A DNA stretch of 64,000 nucleotides from assembly GCF_003590835.1 (NCBI RefSeq), contig NZ_QYUQ01000002.1, positions 248,001 to 312,000 of the forward strand. Direction: 5' to 3'. The translations under genes and the position numbers were made by a program. Source of the stretch: Noviherbaspirillum sedimenti (GTDB lineage Bacteria > Pseudomonadota > Gammaproteobacteria > Burkholderiales > Burkholderiaceae_D). The notes under the pieces were generated by a model. That model ran no database searches. It saw nothing but the letters and a program-made list of their open reading frames with translations, and was not told where the DNA came from. Of this stretch, positions 16,424-26,443 are shown one piece after another. Numbering within the stretch: the first letter of the stretch is position 1; the number at the start of each line of letters is the position of its first letter.

Positions 16424-17185
16424 ATGACACAACGGGCATTGATAACGGCCGGCGCAAGCGGCATTGGCCTGGCGATCGCCAAGGTATTGGCGGACGATGG
16501 TGCACGCGTTCACATTGCGGATATCAATGCCCAGGCTGTCAAGGAAGTCACCGAGGCTGACACCCGGATTACCGGATCGGTAACGGATATCAGCGATCAC
16601 GATGCGGTGCGGCGTCTCTTCGAAGATGTGATGCGGGAACTCGGCGGCTTGGATACCCTTGTCAACAATGCGGGCCTCGCCGGACCCACCGCGCCAGTCT
16701 CGGAATATGATGCCGCCGCATGGCACGCAGTGATCAACGTGAATCTGAATGGCACTTTCTATGTAACCCAGCAGGCGATTCCTCTTTTAAAGCAATCCAG
16801 CCAGGCTTCGATCATCATCATGTCCTCGCTGGCCGGCCGCTTCGGGTATCCCAATCGGGCCGCATACTCTACAAGCAAATGGGGCCTGGTGGGTTTAGCC
16901 AAGACGCTTTCTCTGGAACTCGGACCCTGCGGCATCACATGCAATACGATTCATCCGGGCGCCGTCGACGGTCCACGCCTGGGCAGTGTGTTCGAAGGAC
17001 GTGCCAAAGCTTCCGGCCGTACTGTGCAAGAAGAAGCTGATCTTGCCTTGAATAACCAGTCCATTAAAAAATTTGTTGATCCCGCCGATATCGCGGAATT
17101 AGTGAGGTTTCTTTCGGGTAAACATGCTCGCACCATCTCCGGCCAGGCTTTCCCTATTGATGGCGATTCGAAATCTGCGCAATGA
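16424..17185 (+). CDS. Short-chain dehydrogenase/reductase (SDR)
   Basis: A 253-residue classical SDR. The Rossmann glycine motif is TAGASGIGLA, the acidic residue after strand two (HIADIN) predicts NAD+ rather than NADP+ preference, NNAG is present, and the catalytic Ser and YxxxK are in SSLAG and YSTSKWG. The ATG at 16424 is preferred to that at 16418, because GGAGG lies seven bases before it and only one base before the other. It probably oxidises a beta-hydroxy acid to the keto acid cleaved by the BKACE enzyme, in the role that carnitine dehydrogenase has in carnitine catabolism. The substrate is inferred only. Confidence 0.87.
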   Translation: MTQRALITAGASGIGLAIAKVLADDGARVHIADINAQAVKEVTEADTRITGSVTDISDHDAVRRLFEDVMRELGGLDTLVNNAGLAGPTAPVSEYDAAAWHAVINVNLNGTFYVTQQAIPLLKQSSQASIIIMSSLAGRFGYPNRAAYSTSKWGLVGLAKTLSLELGPCGITCNTIHPGAVDGPRLGSVFEGRAKASGRTVQEEADLALNNQSIKKFVDPADIAELVRFLSGKHARTISGQAFPIDGDSKSAQ

Positions 17186-17187
17186 GG

Positions 17188-17224
17188 GATCTTTCCTCGA
17201 TGAAATCGGCGAATTGCCCTTCCC
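17188..17224 (+). pseudogene. Short fragment of a sigma-54 activator gene (Walker B region)
   Basis: Just after the SDR stop codon, about 29 bases match the Walker B region of the activator gene at 10988-11016 with one mismatch. They encode FLDEIGELP, after which the similarity ends. There is no reading frame of useful length. It marks the right border of the LysR-to-SDR cassette, as the other gene fragment marks the left. Confidence 0.55.
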
Positions 17225-17270
17225 GGATTTGAGCAGGCAGTTGAGCGGGCAGACGTCGCCTCGATAGCGC

Positions 17271-17888
17271 TTACCGGATGCCCGCGGAGGCGGTTTTCAA
17301 GCGCATCGCTATGGCGTCTTCCCGTTCCAGGTCTTCCAGTCCGGCTTCCAGCGCATACACTGTCCGATCGAGCTCGGGAAGCAAAACATCCTGCAGCGCG
17401 CGCGCGCGCCGCAACGCGCGGCGATACGCCAGGTACAAGCGTTCGAGATTGCCGCTGACCGCGGCCAGGGGCGCTGCCATTTCAATGACGTCGGCAAAGG
17501 CTGCACGGCAGTCCCTGGCCTCCGGTGACGCATTCACCGCTTGCTGCGGCTGTGCGGGTTGCGTGAGATGCAGATGCGCCTCCAGCAAGCGGACTCCCAC
17601 CAGAGATCGCGGGATGATTTCCGCCGAGGCGGGCTCCCGCTCCGGAACCGGATAGACCAGCAGCTCTTCCAGGCCGTGACGTCCGGTTGCGGCAACCAGC
17701 GCGGCAGTGGCCCGCTTGCAGGCGGGTAAAAAATCCGCCTCCAGCGCCGCGCTGCGGCGCAACTCGGCAACAATCTCGCCAGCCAGAAGCAGGCACATTT
17801 CATCCAGAAAAACGTGGCCTTCATACAGCGCATGGCGCTCTTCCTTGCACTCGATCAGGGCACTTCGGGTAGGTATGACGTCGCTCAT
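17271..17888 (-). CDS. V-type ATPase subunit D (central stalk)
   Basis: A 205-residue subunit D, the coiled-coil rotor shaft of the V1 part. It starts with the family opening PTRSALIECKEERHALYEGHVFLDEM and ends with the paired helix ALQDVLLPELDRTVYALEAGLEDLEREDAIAMRLKTA, as in archaeal and bacterial V/A-type D subunits. Its ATG overlaps the stop of the subunit B gene (ATGA), so translation is coupled. It is the last gene of the nine-gene V-ATPase operon on the minus strand. Confidence 0.85.
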   Translation of the reverse strand: MSDVIPTRSALIECKEERHALYEGHVFLDEMCLLLAGEIVAELRRSAALEADFLPACKRATAALVAATGRHGLEELLVYPVPEREPASAEIIPRSLVGVRLLEAHLHLTQPAQPQQAVNASPEARDCRAAFADVIEMAAPLAAVSGNLERLYLAYRRALRRARALQDVLLPELDRTVYALEAGLEDLEREDAIAMRLKTASAGIR

Positions 17889-19244
17889 GCCAGCCCCGCA
17901 AGATGCGCGCTGATCTGGGCATTGGAAAGCCGCGTCAGCTCCAGGCGGGGCAAGGCGGCAAGCAGACGCCAGCCGATCTCCATGCTTTCCTCGAGCGTTC
18001 GCGCGCGCAACTGGCCGATTGCCTGCTCTTCAAAGGCTGTGCCAAAGGCCAGATACTGCCTGTCAGTCGGTGCCAGATCTTCTTCCCCGACCACGCTGGC
18101 CAGCAGTCGTGCCTGTATCGCTCTGGCATAGGCGGCATAAAGCTGGCTGGCCAGTGCCGGGTGGTCGGGATGGGTAAATCCAGCGCCGATGCCGTCTTTC
18201 ATCAAGCGCGAAAGGCTGGGAAGCACGTTGACCGGCGGGTAAATGCCGCGCCGATCCAGGTCGCGTGAAAGCACGATCTGACCCTCGGTGATGTATCCGG
18301 TCAGATCGGGAATCGGATGCGTGATATCGTCGGAGGGCATGGTCAGGATCGACAGTTGGGTCAGGGTCCCCTGCGCACCCTGCAGACAACCGGCACGCTC
18401 GAACAACGTTGCAAGATCCGAATACATATAGCCGGGAAAACCTTTGCGGCTGGGAATTTCACCCTTGCTGCTGGAGACTTCGCGCAGTGCCTCGCAGTAA
18501 TTTGTCATGTCGGTCAGGATGACCACGACATGCTTGCCCTCGACGAAAGCGAGATACTCTGCAGCGCTCAGCGCAAAGCGCGGTGTCAGCAGGCGCTGGG
18601 TGCTGGAATCGCTGGCCAGGTTCAGGAACAACGCGGTTCGCTCCAGCGCCCCGCTCTGTTCCAGGCTGCGCCGAAAGAACTCCGCGCTGTCGTAGGGGAC
18701 GCCAATACCCGCAAACACGATGGCGAAGTCGCTCGCGCCGCCTTGCCTGAGGCGCGCATTGCTGGCGATCTCGACCGCGATGCGCTCATGCGGCAGCCCG
18801 CCGCCGGAGAAAATCGGCAGCTTCTGGCCGCGCACCAGGCTGTTCAACAGGTCCACGGTCGTGAAGCCGGTCTCGATGAAATCACGTGGCGGACGCCGCC
18901 AGACCGGGTTGAGCGGAAGGCCATCGATCGCATATTTCCCGCGGACGGCGATCGGCGGTCCGCCGTCGATGACCTGGCCGACGCCATTCAGGACCCGCCC
19001 GAGAATGCCGGGGCCCAGGCCGAAGGAAAGCGGTTCGCCCAGGAAGCGCACCACGCTGTCCGCCAGTCCGAGCCCGCTGGTGGATTCCAGCACCTCGATC
19101 GTCAACAGATCCTGGTCGATGGCTGCCACGCGGCCGATCCGGGGGCGGCCATCGCGTCCCGTCACTTCAACCGCATCGTGGAGGCCGACATCGAGGGTAC
19201 GCTTCAGAAACAGCAATGGCCCTTCGATGCGCGTTGCGGCGCCT

Positions 19245-19267
<23 letters not shown>
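17885..19267 (-). CDS. V-type ATPase subunit B (non-catalytic)
   Basis: A 460-residue subunit B, the non-catalytic nucleotide-type subunit of the V1 hexamer. Motifs: RDFIETGFTTVDLLNSLVRGQKLPIFSG, DFAIVFAGIGV, LASDSSTQRLLTPRFALSAAEYLAF, TDMTNYCEALREVSSSKGEIPSRKGFPGYMYSDLAT, and the GQIVLSRDLDRRGIYPPVNVLPSLSRLM region. There is no Walker A glycine loop, as expected for B. The start at MFPRILVEG lies inside the end of the subunit A gene (23-base overlap); upstream in-frame sequence is not family-like. Confidence 0.93.
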
Positions 19268-21013
<1,746 letters not shown>

Positions 21014-21017
<4 letters not shown>

Positions 21018-21625
21018 GGCTGTCGCTCCAGATAATCCAGCAGGCGCGCTTCGATCGCGGCGCGGTCGGCCAGCAGACCGCCGAGTGTCGCGTCAAGCCG
21101 GTTGCCGCCGGCAATGATCAAGAGTCCGGCCTGCAGCTCCGCAAGCTCGCTGCAGGCCGGCATGGTGCCCAGGCAGCGGGCTACGGACTGCAGCGCCTGG
21201 TCGCGCTCTTCTGCCGGCCATCCCGGCGCAACCTGCAGGGTCCACATTTCGTGGGGCAGCAGCCGCTGCGCGCTATCGATCGCCTGCGCCATCCATGTCT
21301 TGCGCCGGCCCGGATCCTGCCATCGTTCCAGCAGCGCTTCGGGCAGCATTTGCCAGGCGAGCTGCAATAATTGCGCGAGGCGCTGCTGCTCGCTGAGCCT
21401 GCGCTCGGTCTGCAGGCGCGCTGCTGCTGCCTTGATCTGCTCGTCCAGGCGCTGCCGTTCCGCGGCGAAGGCAGCCCGCATGCGCGCCCGCGCGTCGCGC
21501 TGCGCTTGCCGGACCACACGCCTTGCGCGCGCCTGTGCGTCGGCGATCAAGGCGTCGCATTGGCGCCTGCGGTCTTCCTCAAGCAGCGTGAGCATGGCTT
21601 GCATCTGGCGTTCGACATTACTCAT
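21014..21625 (-). CDS. V-type ATPase subunit E (peripheral stalk)
   Basis: A 203-residue subunit E. It has a long N-terminal coiled coil (MQAMLTLLEEDRRRQCDALIADAQARARRVVRQAQRDAR and onward) and a small C-terminal globular domain with the AELQAGLLIIAGGNRLDATLGGLL signature, which corresponds to the E-type GGv...g.i..dnTld segment. The start at MSNVERQMQ overlaps the subunit F stop (ATGA). A much longer open frame upstream in the same phase is a shadow of the K and F genes. Confidence 0.82.
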
Positions 21626-21912
21626 TCCATCCCCATCTGGCGTCGCAAGCGTTGTGCCCGGTCCGGCAAAGGCTGACGTCCGAGCAGATCCGGCACGACC
21701 AGCGTGAGCGGCGCCAGCGCTGCCAGCGCCGCGCCCAGGAGTTCGCGCGGAATCCGCGCGGCAACGTCCGCGGAAACCAGGACCAGTTGTCCGTCCCCTC
21801 GTGCCTGGGCCAGGCTGGCAGCTTCTTCTCCGGCTGCCGGCAGCAGAATCTGCGCACCCGCAAGGCGAAAGCCCGCCGCCGTCAGTTCGTCGCCAATGTA
21901 GATCACGACCAT
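21622..21912 (-). CDS. V-type ATPase subunit F (central stalk)
   Basis: A 96-residue subunit F, a small Rossmann-like regulator at the tip of the rotor. It begins IYIGDELTAAGFRLAGAQ, the family's GD.....GF.LaG. motif, and includes LVLVSADVAARIPRELL, corresponding to the iiit..va..i...i strand and helix. Its size matches the family. It sits between the K and E genes and is coupled to E by a four-base overlap. Confidence 0.82.
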   Translation of the reverse strand: MVVIYIGDELTAAGFRLAGAQILLPAAGEEAASLAQARGDGQLVLVSADVAARIPRELLGAALAALAPLTLVVPDLLGRQPLPDRAQRLRRQMGME

Positions 21913-21915
21913 GGT

Positions 21916-22254
21916 CTAGAGGCGGTTCAGGATCAGGATGGAAACGATCAGGCCATAAATCGCAATCCCCTCGGCCAAACCGACGAAAATGAGCAGACGG
22001 CCGAAAAGCTCGGGCTTCTCTGCCAGCGCCGCAATGGCCGCCGTGCCGACTTTGGCGACGGCGAACCCGGCGCTCAGAGAAGACACGGCCGTCGCGAGCG
22101 CGGCCGCGACCAGACCCCAAGTGTTGATCAAGCCTTCTGCCAACGGCGGCTGCGCGGCGGCGGCAGAACCGGGGGAAAGGATCAGCAACAAGCTTGCTGC
22201 GCCGGCGGCCGCGATGGCCAGCCACAGCGCAAGACCGAAACGCCGCATGTTCAT
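21916..22254 (-). CDS. V-type ATPase proteolipid subunit K/c
   Basis: A 112-residue membrane rotor-ring subunit. A hydrophobic N-terminal segment (residues about 5-27, ending in SAAAA) may be a signal sequence or a first helix. Two further helices form the hairpin, WGLVAAALATAVSSLSAGFAVAKVG and LFGRLLIFVGLAEGIAIYGLIVSILIL. The essential ion-binding Glu is in GLAEGIAIYG. The hairpin form, with one carboxylate per two helices, resembles F-type c and bacterial A/V-type c subunits. Whether H+ or Na+ is carried cannot be told with certainty from what I can see. Confidence 0.87.
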   Translation of the reverse strand: MNMRRFGLALWLAIAAAGAASLLLILSPGSAAAAQPPLAEGLINTWGLVAAALATAVSSLSAGFAVAKVGTAAIAALAEKPELFGRLLIFVGLAEGIAIYGLIVSILILNRL

Positions 22255-24071
22255 ATTTTCACCTGGGAAAGGAGGGGAGGCGCCGGCAGTGGGCGAAAAG
22301 CGCGGCCTTCGCCTGTAAAGAATCGCGTAAAGAATTCGAACAATACCAACCGCGTGGTCTGGATCGACACCACCATCACCTCCAGTGTCAGCACCAACGC
22401 ATTGCCCAATACCAGCAGTAGCGCCTTCAGTGCGGGGTTGGGTGCTGCATCAACCAGGGAAACGATTGCTGACGACAGCCCCGCATGGGCCAGCGCGAAA
22501 GCACCGACCCGCGCAAAGGAGAGCGTGTTGATCAGCAACTGCAGCACGCGTTCAATCAGGCGCCCCGCTGCAGGGAGAATGGCAGCTGCGCTGCGCGTCT
22601 GAATTGCCGGGCCGGCCAGGCAGGCAGCAATGCCTGCCGCTGCGATCCAGATCGCGGCGGGCGATGCGAGCGCGCCGAGCAGGCCGAAATACACCGGCAG
22701 GATGCCGGAATCGTGCGCCAGCCAGCGGATCGATTCGCCACGCCAGTAGGCTGCCACCGCATTCATTGCGAGCCCCAGCGTGAGGAAGGCCGCCCCCCCG
22801 GCGATCGGCACCCAAAGTATCGTGATCGGATCATCAAGGGGAGCAAGCCAGAGCGGCTTGATGAAGCCGTGCATGCTGAAGATGGAGCCGAACATCCAGC
22901 CGAATCCAGTGGCTGCGATGCCGCAGCTCAACAGCAGGCGAGCAACAGCGTAGCGGCGGCGCAAGAACCAGGCGATGGTCGCGATGATCAGCCCCTGACC
23001 GATGTCGCCAAACATGTATCCGAACATCAGCGGCACAACGACGGCCAATACTTGCGTGGGGTCCGTTTCACTTGCGGCCGGCATTCCCAGGGCGCGTGTG
23101 AACAATTCGAACGGTCTGGACCAGGCCGGGTTCATGAACAAAAGCGGTGCCTGCGCATTGTCCGGCGCGGCCGGAAAATACAGCAGCGCCCTGGCGCCGC
23201 AATGATCGATGGCCGCTGCCAGCGCCGTTCCCGCGAAGTCGCTGGTCCATCCGGTCACCCGGACAAAATGCTCGCCGCCATCGAGCGCGTGCACATTGTC
23301 AATCATCCATTCGAGTCGTTTTGCATCCCCGAAAAGAATGCGCAAGCCATGCGTGTGGTGCGATTCCTCGATCCGGCTGGCGGCTGCCTTTGCTTCGCGC
23401 TCGATTTCATCCATGCGCGCCTGGATATAAGTCTGGTTCTGTCCGGGGTCATCCTTCAACCATGGCGCAATCGAATGCACCCTCCCTTTGAGTGCGGTGA
23501 CTTGCGCCGAGATCGCTTCGAGATCGGCAGCGCTGGCGACGATAATGAAGAACACCGACTGCGCCTGTTCGACCCGCAGCATCAGCGCCGATGGCAGGAA
23601 ATGCGGTTCCGCGTCCTTTGGCAATTCCAGCACGGCGGTTCCCAGCAGCGGGCCCGCCGCTGCAAGCCGGGAAAATCCGAGCGTCGTGCCGGCGATGGCG
23701 TCCAGAAGCGTGCGCCATAGCGCAAGTTCCGCGCGCTCGGCTTCAAGCAGCTGCAGCCTTTGAATGGTGGGCTCGGCCTCGCTTGCCCAAGCCCGCAGGC
23801 GTTCGAGCACGTCAGCCAATATCTTTCCCGGAGCGTCATGGACGGCCGACGGCCGCAGGCCCGATGTGGGCCAATAGTGGCGGTAACGCCGCGCAAAATC
23901 GGAGAATTGCTGCAGCAGCGGGCGCACTTCCTCGAAATACGGTGGCAAGGCAGCAACCGAGTGCGTTTCAAGTTCGATCGATCCGGTTGCCGCCAGCGCC
24001 TCGAGCAGCATCGCGCAGTCTGCACGTGCCACCAGCGCCTCGAACCAGCGTGCCGGGCGCGGCCGCATCAT
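22251..24071 (-). CDS. V-type ATPase subunit I/a (membrane stator)
   Basis: A 606-residue subunit I. The N-terminal cytoplasmic half is mostly helical (about residues 1-320). It includes VTGWTSDFAGTALAAAID, the family's gW.p......l feature. The C-terminal half has about seven membrane helices, with VVPLMFGYMFGDIGQGLI, typical of P-x-xFGxMxGDxGyGl in subunit I, and NTLSFARVGAFALAHAGLSSAIVSL, which carries the essential channel Arg. It forms the half channels with the proteolipid ring. Its stop overlaps the K-subunit start. Confidence 0.9.
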   Translation of the reverse strand: MMRPRPARWFEALVARADCAMLLEALAATGSIELETHSVAALPPYFEEVRPLLQQFSDFARRYRHYWPTSGLRPSAVHDAPGKILADVLERLRAWASEAEPTIQRLQLLEAERAELALWRTLLDAIAGTTLGFSRLAAAGPLLGTAVLELPKDAEPHFLPSALMLRVEQAQSVFFIIVASAADLEAISAQVTALKGRVHSIAPWLKDDPGQNQTYIQARMDEIEREAKAAASRIEESHHTHGLRILFGDAKRLEWMIDNVHALDGGEHFVRVTGWTSDFAGTALAAAIDHCGARALLYFPAAPDNAQAPLLFMNPAWSRPFELFTRALGMPAASETDPTQVLAVVVPLMFGYMFGDIGQGLIIATIAWFLRRRYAVARLLLSCGIAATGFGWMFGSIFSMHGFIKPLWLAPLDDPITILWVPIAGGAAFLTLGLAMNAVAAYWRGESIRWLAHDSGILPVYFGLLGALASPAAIWIAAAGIAACLAGPAIQTRSAAAILPAAGRLIERVLQLLINTLSFARVGAFALAHAGLSSAIVSLVDAAPNPALKALLLVLGNALVLTLEVMVVSIQTTRLVLFEFFTRFFTGEGRAFRPLPAPPLLSQVKI

Positions 24072-24838
24072 GGCGCCAGGCTCCGCGACGGAAATGCGAT
24101 GCGCGTGGCGATTTCGCCCCGCAAACGCTCAAGATCGAGCCATTGCAGCGCAAGGAACGCGAATGCCGCCGGCGGTTCCAGCGTGAAGCGCCGAAACAAG
24201 GCAGCAAGCTTCTCTTCCAGCAGGTGCCGATGGCGCCAGCCTTCGTCGCCTGCTGCCTTGGCGAAGGCGGCAAGATGGGACTCGATGGCGCGCACCAAAA
24301 CCATGAAATGCGCAGCTTCCTCTTCTGACAGGCGCGGCATGCGGCTTCGCCATTCCCGGCACCAGCCGCTTGCGACCGCGTCCGGGTCAACCCAAGGTTC
24401 ATGCAGCCCGGCAAAGAGTCCTGCCATCTCCTTCATGGCGGGGAGGCGCTTGCCCGGCGATGCGCCCGGATTCGCGAATGCCATGTCGCACTGCATCCAT
24501 CGATAGGGCATGCCGCCGTTTGCGAGATATTGAATAAACGGCAGGTCAACGATCAGTGCGCACCAGCGCAGCGCCGCTTGCCAATCGACCGGCATCCAGC
24601 CGGCCACCTCATCGACCCGCTCACGCCAGTGATTCCGCGTCGCGCAATCAAGTTCATGCAATCCTGGCGGCATCGGCAACTGAGCGACAACACGATCAAA
24701 TCCTGCAGCGCGTGCGATCTCGAGCAACGCCGACAATTCACGCGCGTGCTCCATTTCGCGCCAGGCCGCGGCATTGGCCCGGGCAGCGTAGCGCGACTGG
24801 ATACGCACTTGTGCATATTCGATGCTTCCAGGGATCAT
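24068..24838 (-). CDS. V-type ATPase subunit C/d-like protein
   Basis: A 256-residue soluble, helical protein with many Trp and Arg. It starts at MIPGSIEYAQVRIQSRYAARAN, which resembles the Y...r.r.....l opening of V/A-type subunit C (V0 subunit d), the socket that connects the V1 shaft to the membrane ring. I see no strong motif beyond that. The assignment rests mostly on its place between subunit I and the stalk gene, and on the fact that no other gene here could supply subunit C. It overlaps subunit I by four bases. Confidence 0.6.
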   Translation of the reverse strand: MIPGSIEYAQVRIQSRYAARANAAAWREMEHARELSALLEIARAAGFDRVVAQLPMPPGLHELDCATRNHWRERVDEVAGWMPVDWQAALRWCALIVDLPFIQYLANGGMPYRWMQCDMAFANPGASPGKRLPAMKEMAGLFAGLHEPWVDPDAVASGWCREWRSRMPRLSEEEAAHFMVLVRAIESHLAAFAKAAGDEGWRHRHLLEEKLAALFRRFTLEPPAAFAFLALQWLDLERLRGEIATRIAFPSRSLAP

Positions 24839-25179
24839 TGGGTATCCCCGATACACTCTCCCGCCAGTGTTGCGACCGCGTGACGCAAACGGGCCAACTC
24901 CTCTATCGTAGGGACATAGGACTTCTTGAACTGGTTGGATTCCTTCTGAAATGCGGAAAGCCTTTCTGCAAGCACCTGTGCATGGCCCTGCCGAATCGCC
25001 TGCATTCTTCGCTCGCAGCGCTCGCTGATTAAACGTGCCTCCCGGCGGGCGATTTCGAGACGCTCTTCAGCTTGCCGGCGACAGGCGATGACAGACTCGC
25101 GCGCCTCACCCTCCGCCGCAAGCACCTTCGAGATCGCGGCTTCGACCGCCTCGCCGCAGGGTAAAGGCTCACGGGGCAT
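24835..25179 (-). CDS. V-type ATPase stalk subunit G/H-like coiled-coil protein
   Basis: A 114-residue protein that is nearly all charged coiled coil (ESVIACRRQAEERLEIARREARLISERCERRMQAIRQGH). This is the pattern of peripheral-stalk subunit G/H, which pairs with subunit E. It is the first gene of the operon and overlaps the next by four bases. The start is taken as the ATG at 25179; a TTG six bases earlier is possible. A different frame upstream encodes MNPIKGRRNWRVS followed by LLERLIALLEGQQ on the same strand from 25313. That may be an overlapping leader gene or the true N-terminus separated by a frameshift. Confidence 0.65.
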   Translation of the reverse strand: MPREPLPCGEAVEAAISKVLAAEGEARESVIACRRQAEERLEIARREARLISERCERRMQAIRQGHAQVLAERLSAFQKESNQFKKSYVPTIEELARLRHAVATLAGECIGDTQ

Positions 25180-25419
25180 TGGCAATTGCGCGTCCTCGGT
25201 TGCTGTCCCTCTAACAAAGCAATCAGGCGTTCAAGGAGCGATATGTTGGGCCCTTGTCGAGCCACCAAAAAACCGGAAACGCGCCAGTTGCGCCTGCCTT
25301 TTATTGGGTTCATGTTCGGCCATTCATTGCGGCCGGCCTTGACAGAAATCAAATACGGATTGAATTCGCCGGCGGTGCGGGACGGATCACCAGATTCCCG
25401 GTCTGCCAGTCCGGCTGCC

Positions 25420-26364
25420 TCATTGATGGCCAGCGGCGGCCCGGGCCAGGTCTGCCTGCTTCTCCTGGAGATACTCGTCGAGATCAAGTTCATGCAGTTG
25501 CGCCGGATAGCGCTCGGTGAGGGCAAACCACTTGCGCATGCGCTTCTCCATTTTTTCCTGGGGCGATCCCGTATTGACACTGCTGTAGGCGAGCAGCGCC
25601 AGGTAGTAGCGCATGACATTGCGCTCCAGCGAGCCGCGCTCGCCGCCGACATACAGGGGGCGTCCGTCGGGACTCTGGCCTGTCACGGTAAAGCCGATCT
25701 TCGAACGTCCTGCCGTGGCCAGGTACATGCGCATCGCGATTTTTGCCATGGTGCCGTAGCCATAGGCATAGCTAAAATGCACGAAGGAACGGCTGCCGCC
25801 GATTGGCATCGCTTCGAAGACGATGCGGTAATCCCGTGTCGACAGCGGCCCCTGCGCCGCACTCAGCGTCGCCCGGAAGTATGCCGCGTCGGCGGCCTCG
25901 ACGCGCAGCGCATAGGTGATGTGGTAAATCTTGCCCGCCGCCAGCGCACGCTTGGGGCCGACCGATAGCGTCAGCGCCGCATTGTCGCTGGTGCCCGCAG
26001 GCTGGCATCCGCGCACATTCAGATGCAGGAACAGCAGCTCGCAAACCCTGTTTGCAGACCTGAACGTCGCCGTTATCTCGGCGACCGGATGTGTCACTTC
26101 TGCATAGACATCGCCCTCGAGCCGGTTGCTGCCCTCGCGCGAGCTCAGGTACAGGGATTCTCCGAAGGTATTGGTGCGCAGCTGCGCTTGCAACTCGATG
26201 TGTCTGGCTTGCAGCGCAGCGGCGGCGCTTGCCGGGGGCTCCAGCGCGCACGCGGACATGCATAACCAGGGCAGGGCCAAGGCAACTGCCAGGAAGGTCT
26301 TGATGGGGCAGAGGTATCGGGTGCCGCACCGATGCCGCCATGCGTGCCCTATGTTCGGGTTCAT
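25420..26364 (-). CDS. Secreted hypothetical protein with a partial duplicate at 12.2 kb
   Basis: A 314-residue protein with an N-terminal export signal (TFLAVALALPWLCMSACA) after a basic stretch. The mature part has strands such as SRDYRIVFEAMPIGGSRSF, then HFSYAYGYGTMAKIAMRMYLATAG and IGFTVTGQSPDGRPLYVGGERG. The end is helical (EKMEKRMRKWFALTERYPAQLHELDLDEYL). I do not recognise a named domain. It is probably periplasmic. It lies alone between the V-ATPase operon and DAHP synthase, in the same orientation as both. A near-identical piece of its central region is found at 12225-12346. Confidence 0.7.
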   Translation of the reverse strand: MNPNIGHAWRHRCGTRYLCPIKTFLAVALALPWLCMSACALEPPASAAAALQARHIELQAQLRTNTFGESLYLSSREGSNRLEGDVYAEVTHPVAEITATFRSANRVCELLFLHLNVRGCQPAGTSDNAALTLSVGPKRALAAGKIYHITYALRVEAADAAYFRATLSAAQGPLSTRDYRIVFEAMPIGGSRSFVHFSYAYGYGTMAKIAMRMYLATAGRSKIGFTVTGQSPDGRPLYVGGERGSLERNVMRYYLALLAYSSVNTGSPQEKMEKRMRKWFALTERYPAQLHELDLDEYLQEKQADLARAAAGHQ

Positions 26365-26381
26365 AGAGCAAACATGGTAGT

Positions 26382-26409
26382 CGTCTCAACGGCTGGAGGC
26401 GTTGAGACG
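26382..26409. terminator. Hairpin downstream of DAHP synthase
   Basis: A perfect 10-base stem (CGTCTCAACG / CGTTGAGACG) with an eight-base loop, 34 bases after the DAHP synthase stop and 18 bases before the next start on the same strand. There is no T-run, so it may be a weak terminator or an mRNA-stabilising hairpin. Confidence 0.5.
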
Positions 26410-26443
26410 CATCAGTGGTCAACCGCCTGCTGCTGCCCCGGGG

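Noticed and set aside
21626..22225. Long upstream extension of the subunit E reading frame
   Set aside because: It overlaps the F and K genes in another phase and is Arg/Gly-rich; subunit E starts at MSNVERQ.
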